Assembly (NCBI GenBank): GCA_025149125.1
Contig: CP102272.1
Location: 3,844,001 to 3,908,000, forward strand
Direction: 5' to 3'
Source: [Clostridium] asparagiforme DSM 15981
GTDB taxonomy: Bacteria; Bacillota; Clostridia; Lachnospirales; Lachnospiraceae
Length of the DNA: 64,000 nt
A model generated the notes under the pieces. That model worked only from the letters and a program-made list of their open reading frames with translations, had not been told where the DNA came from and ran no database searches. Shown in pieces: positions 63,935-64,000 of the stretch. Made by a program: the position numbers and the translations under genes. Numbering within the stretch: the first letter of the stretch is position 1; every line of letters begins with the position of its first letter.

Positions 63935-64000
63935 TTAATCCTGATTGTAAAACTTGCTGCAGGCATCCACCGCGGAGGCGGTGCCCATAATCTGGGGCAT
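63935..64000 (-). CDS. 3' end of a gene upstream of the SufBD gene (possibly sufC)
   Basis: Only the last 21 codons and stop are inside the window; the visible residues end SAVDACSKFYNQD. They carry no family motif. In clostridia, a SufC-like ABC ATPase gene commonly precedes a short SufBD gene, so that is a guess from context only. The 31-base gap to the next start, with a binding site in it, shows cotranscription. Confidence 0.4.
   Translation of the reverse strand: MPQIMGTASAVDACSKFYNQD

Overview
The window reads as chromosomal DNA of a spore-forming, moderately GC-rich Clostridia, most like a Lachnospiraceae. The signs are the dgt / dnaG-rpoD-trmK-nif3 gene order, clostridial-type SigA (TTGAnn-N17-TAnAAT) and sigma-54 promoters, a CspB-like subtilase, a class B sortase and a small SufD-like protein. 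Every supported gene lies on the minus strand, so transcription runs from high to low coordinates. No RNA gene, insertion sequence, prophage or CRISPR array was seen.

Right to left in coordinates (5' to 3' for the genes): the 3' end of an unknown gene and a SufBD-family gene (64000-62986); isoaspartyl dipeptidase (iadA) with a second amidohydrolase (62720-60377); an NhaC-type antiporter and an SLC6/NSS amino-acid symporter (60116-57486); a cytosolic subtilase (57390-55687); and a 397-base AT-rich control region. Next come one uninterrupted 29.25-kb gene for a ~9,750-residue, ~1-MDa surface protein (55289-26037), a membrane-anchored family 5 solute-binding protein (26018-24318), a class B sortase (24317-23568) and a terminator. 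Then follow a pseudo-STAND/TPR/GAF/GGDEF diguanylate cyclase (23294-19998), dgt, and the housekeeping operon dnaG-rpoD-trmK-nif3-nucleoside kinase (18738-12374).

The left 12 kb holds two regulator-plus-metabolism loci. In the first, a complete sigma-54 activator (12252-10015) sits upstream of a duplicated DAACS symporter pair with a MalY/PatB C-S lyase between them. Two near-consensus sigma-54 promoters, each with TAATTGGTT-type direct repeats about 120-170 bp upstream, link the locus into a likely regulon. In the second, a PrpR_N-type regulator whose AAA+ domain has lost every catalytic motif (4175-2232) precedes a small operon of a GarR-like reductase, a DapA-family aldolase/lyase and a C45 acyltransferase cut by the left edge.

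The most striking system is the operon of giant protein, anchored binding protein and sortase. The giant protein has a signal peptide, a Ser/Gly/Glu repeat linker, about eight copies of a ~285-residue two-part module that I do not recognise, a long stretch of DUF11-like domains, five SdrD_B-like domains (two carrying helical inserts) and a C-terminal IPKTG-membrane-KRKK sorting signal. That signal fits the sortase encoded two genes downstream. The cluster looks like a self-contained surface fibre and its anchoring machinery.
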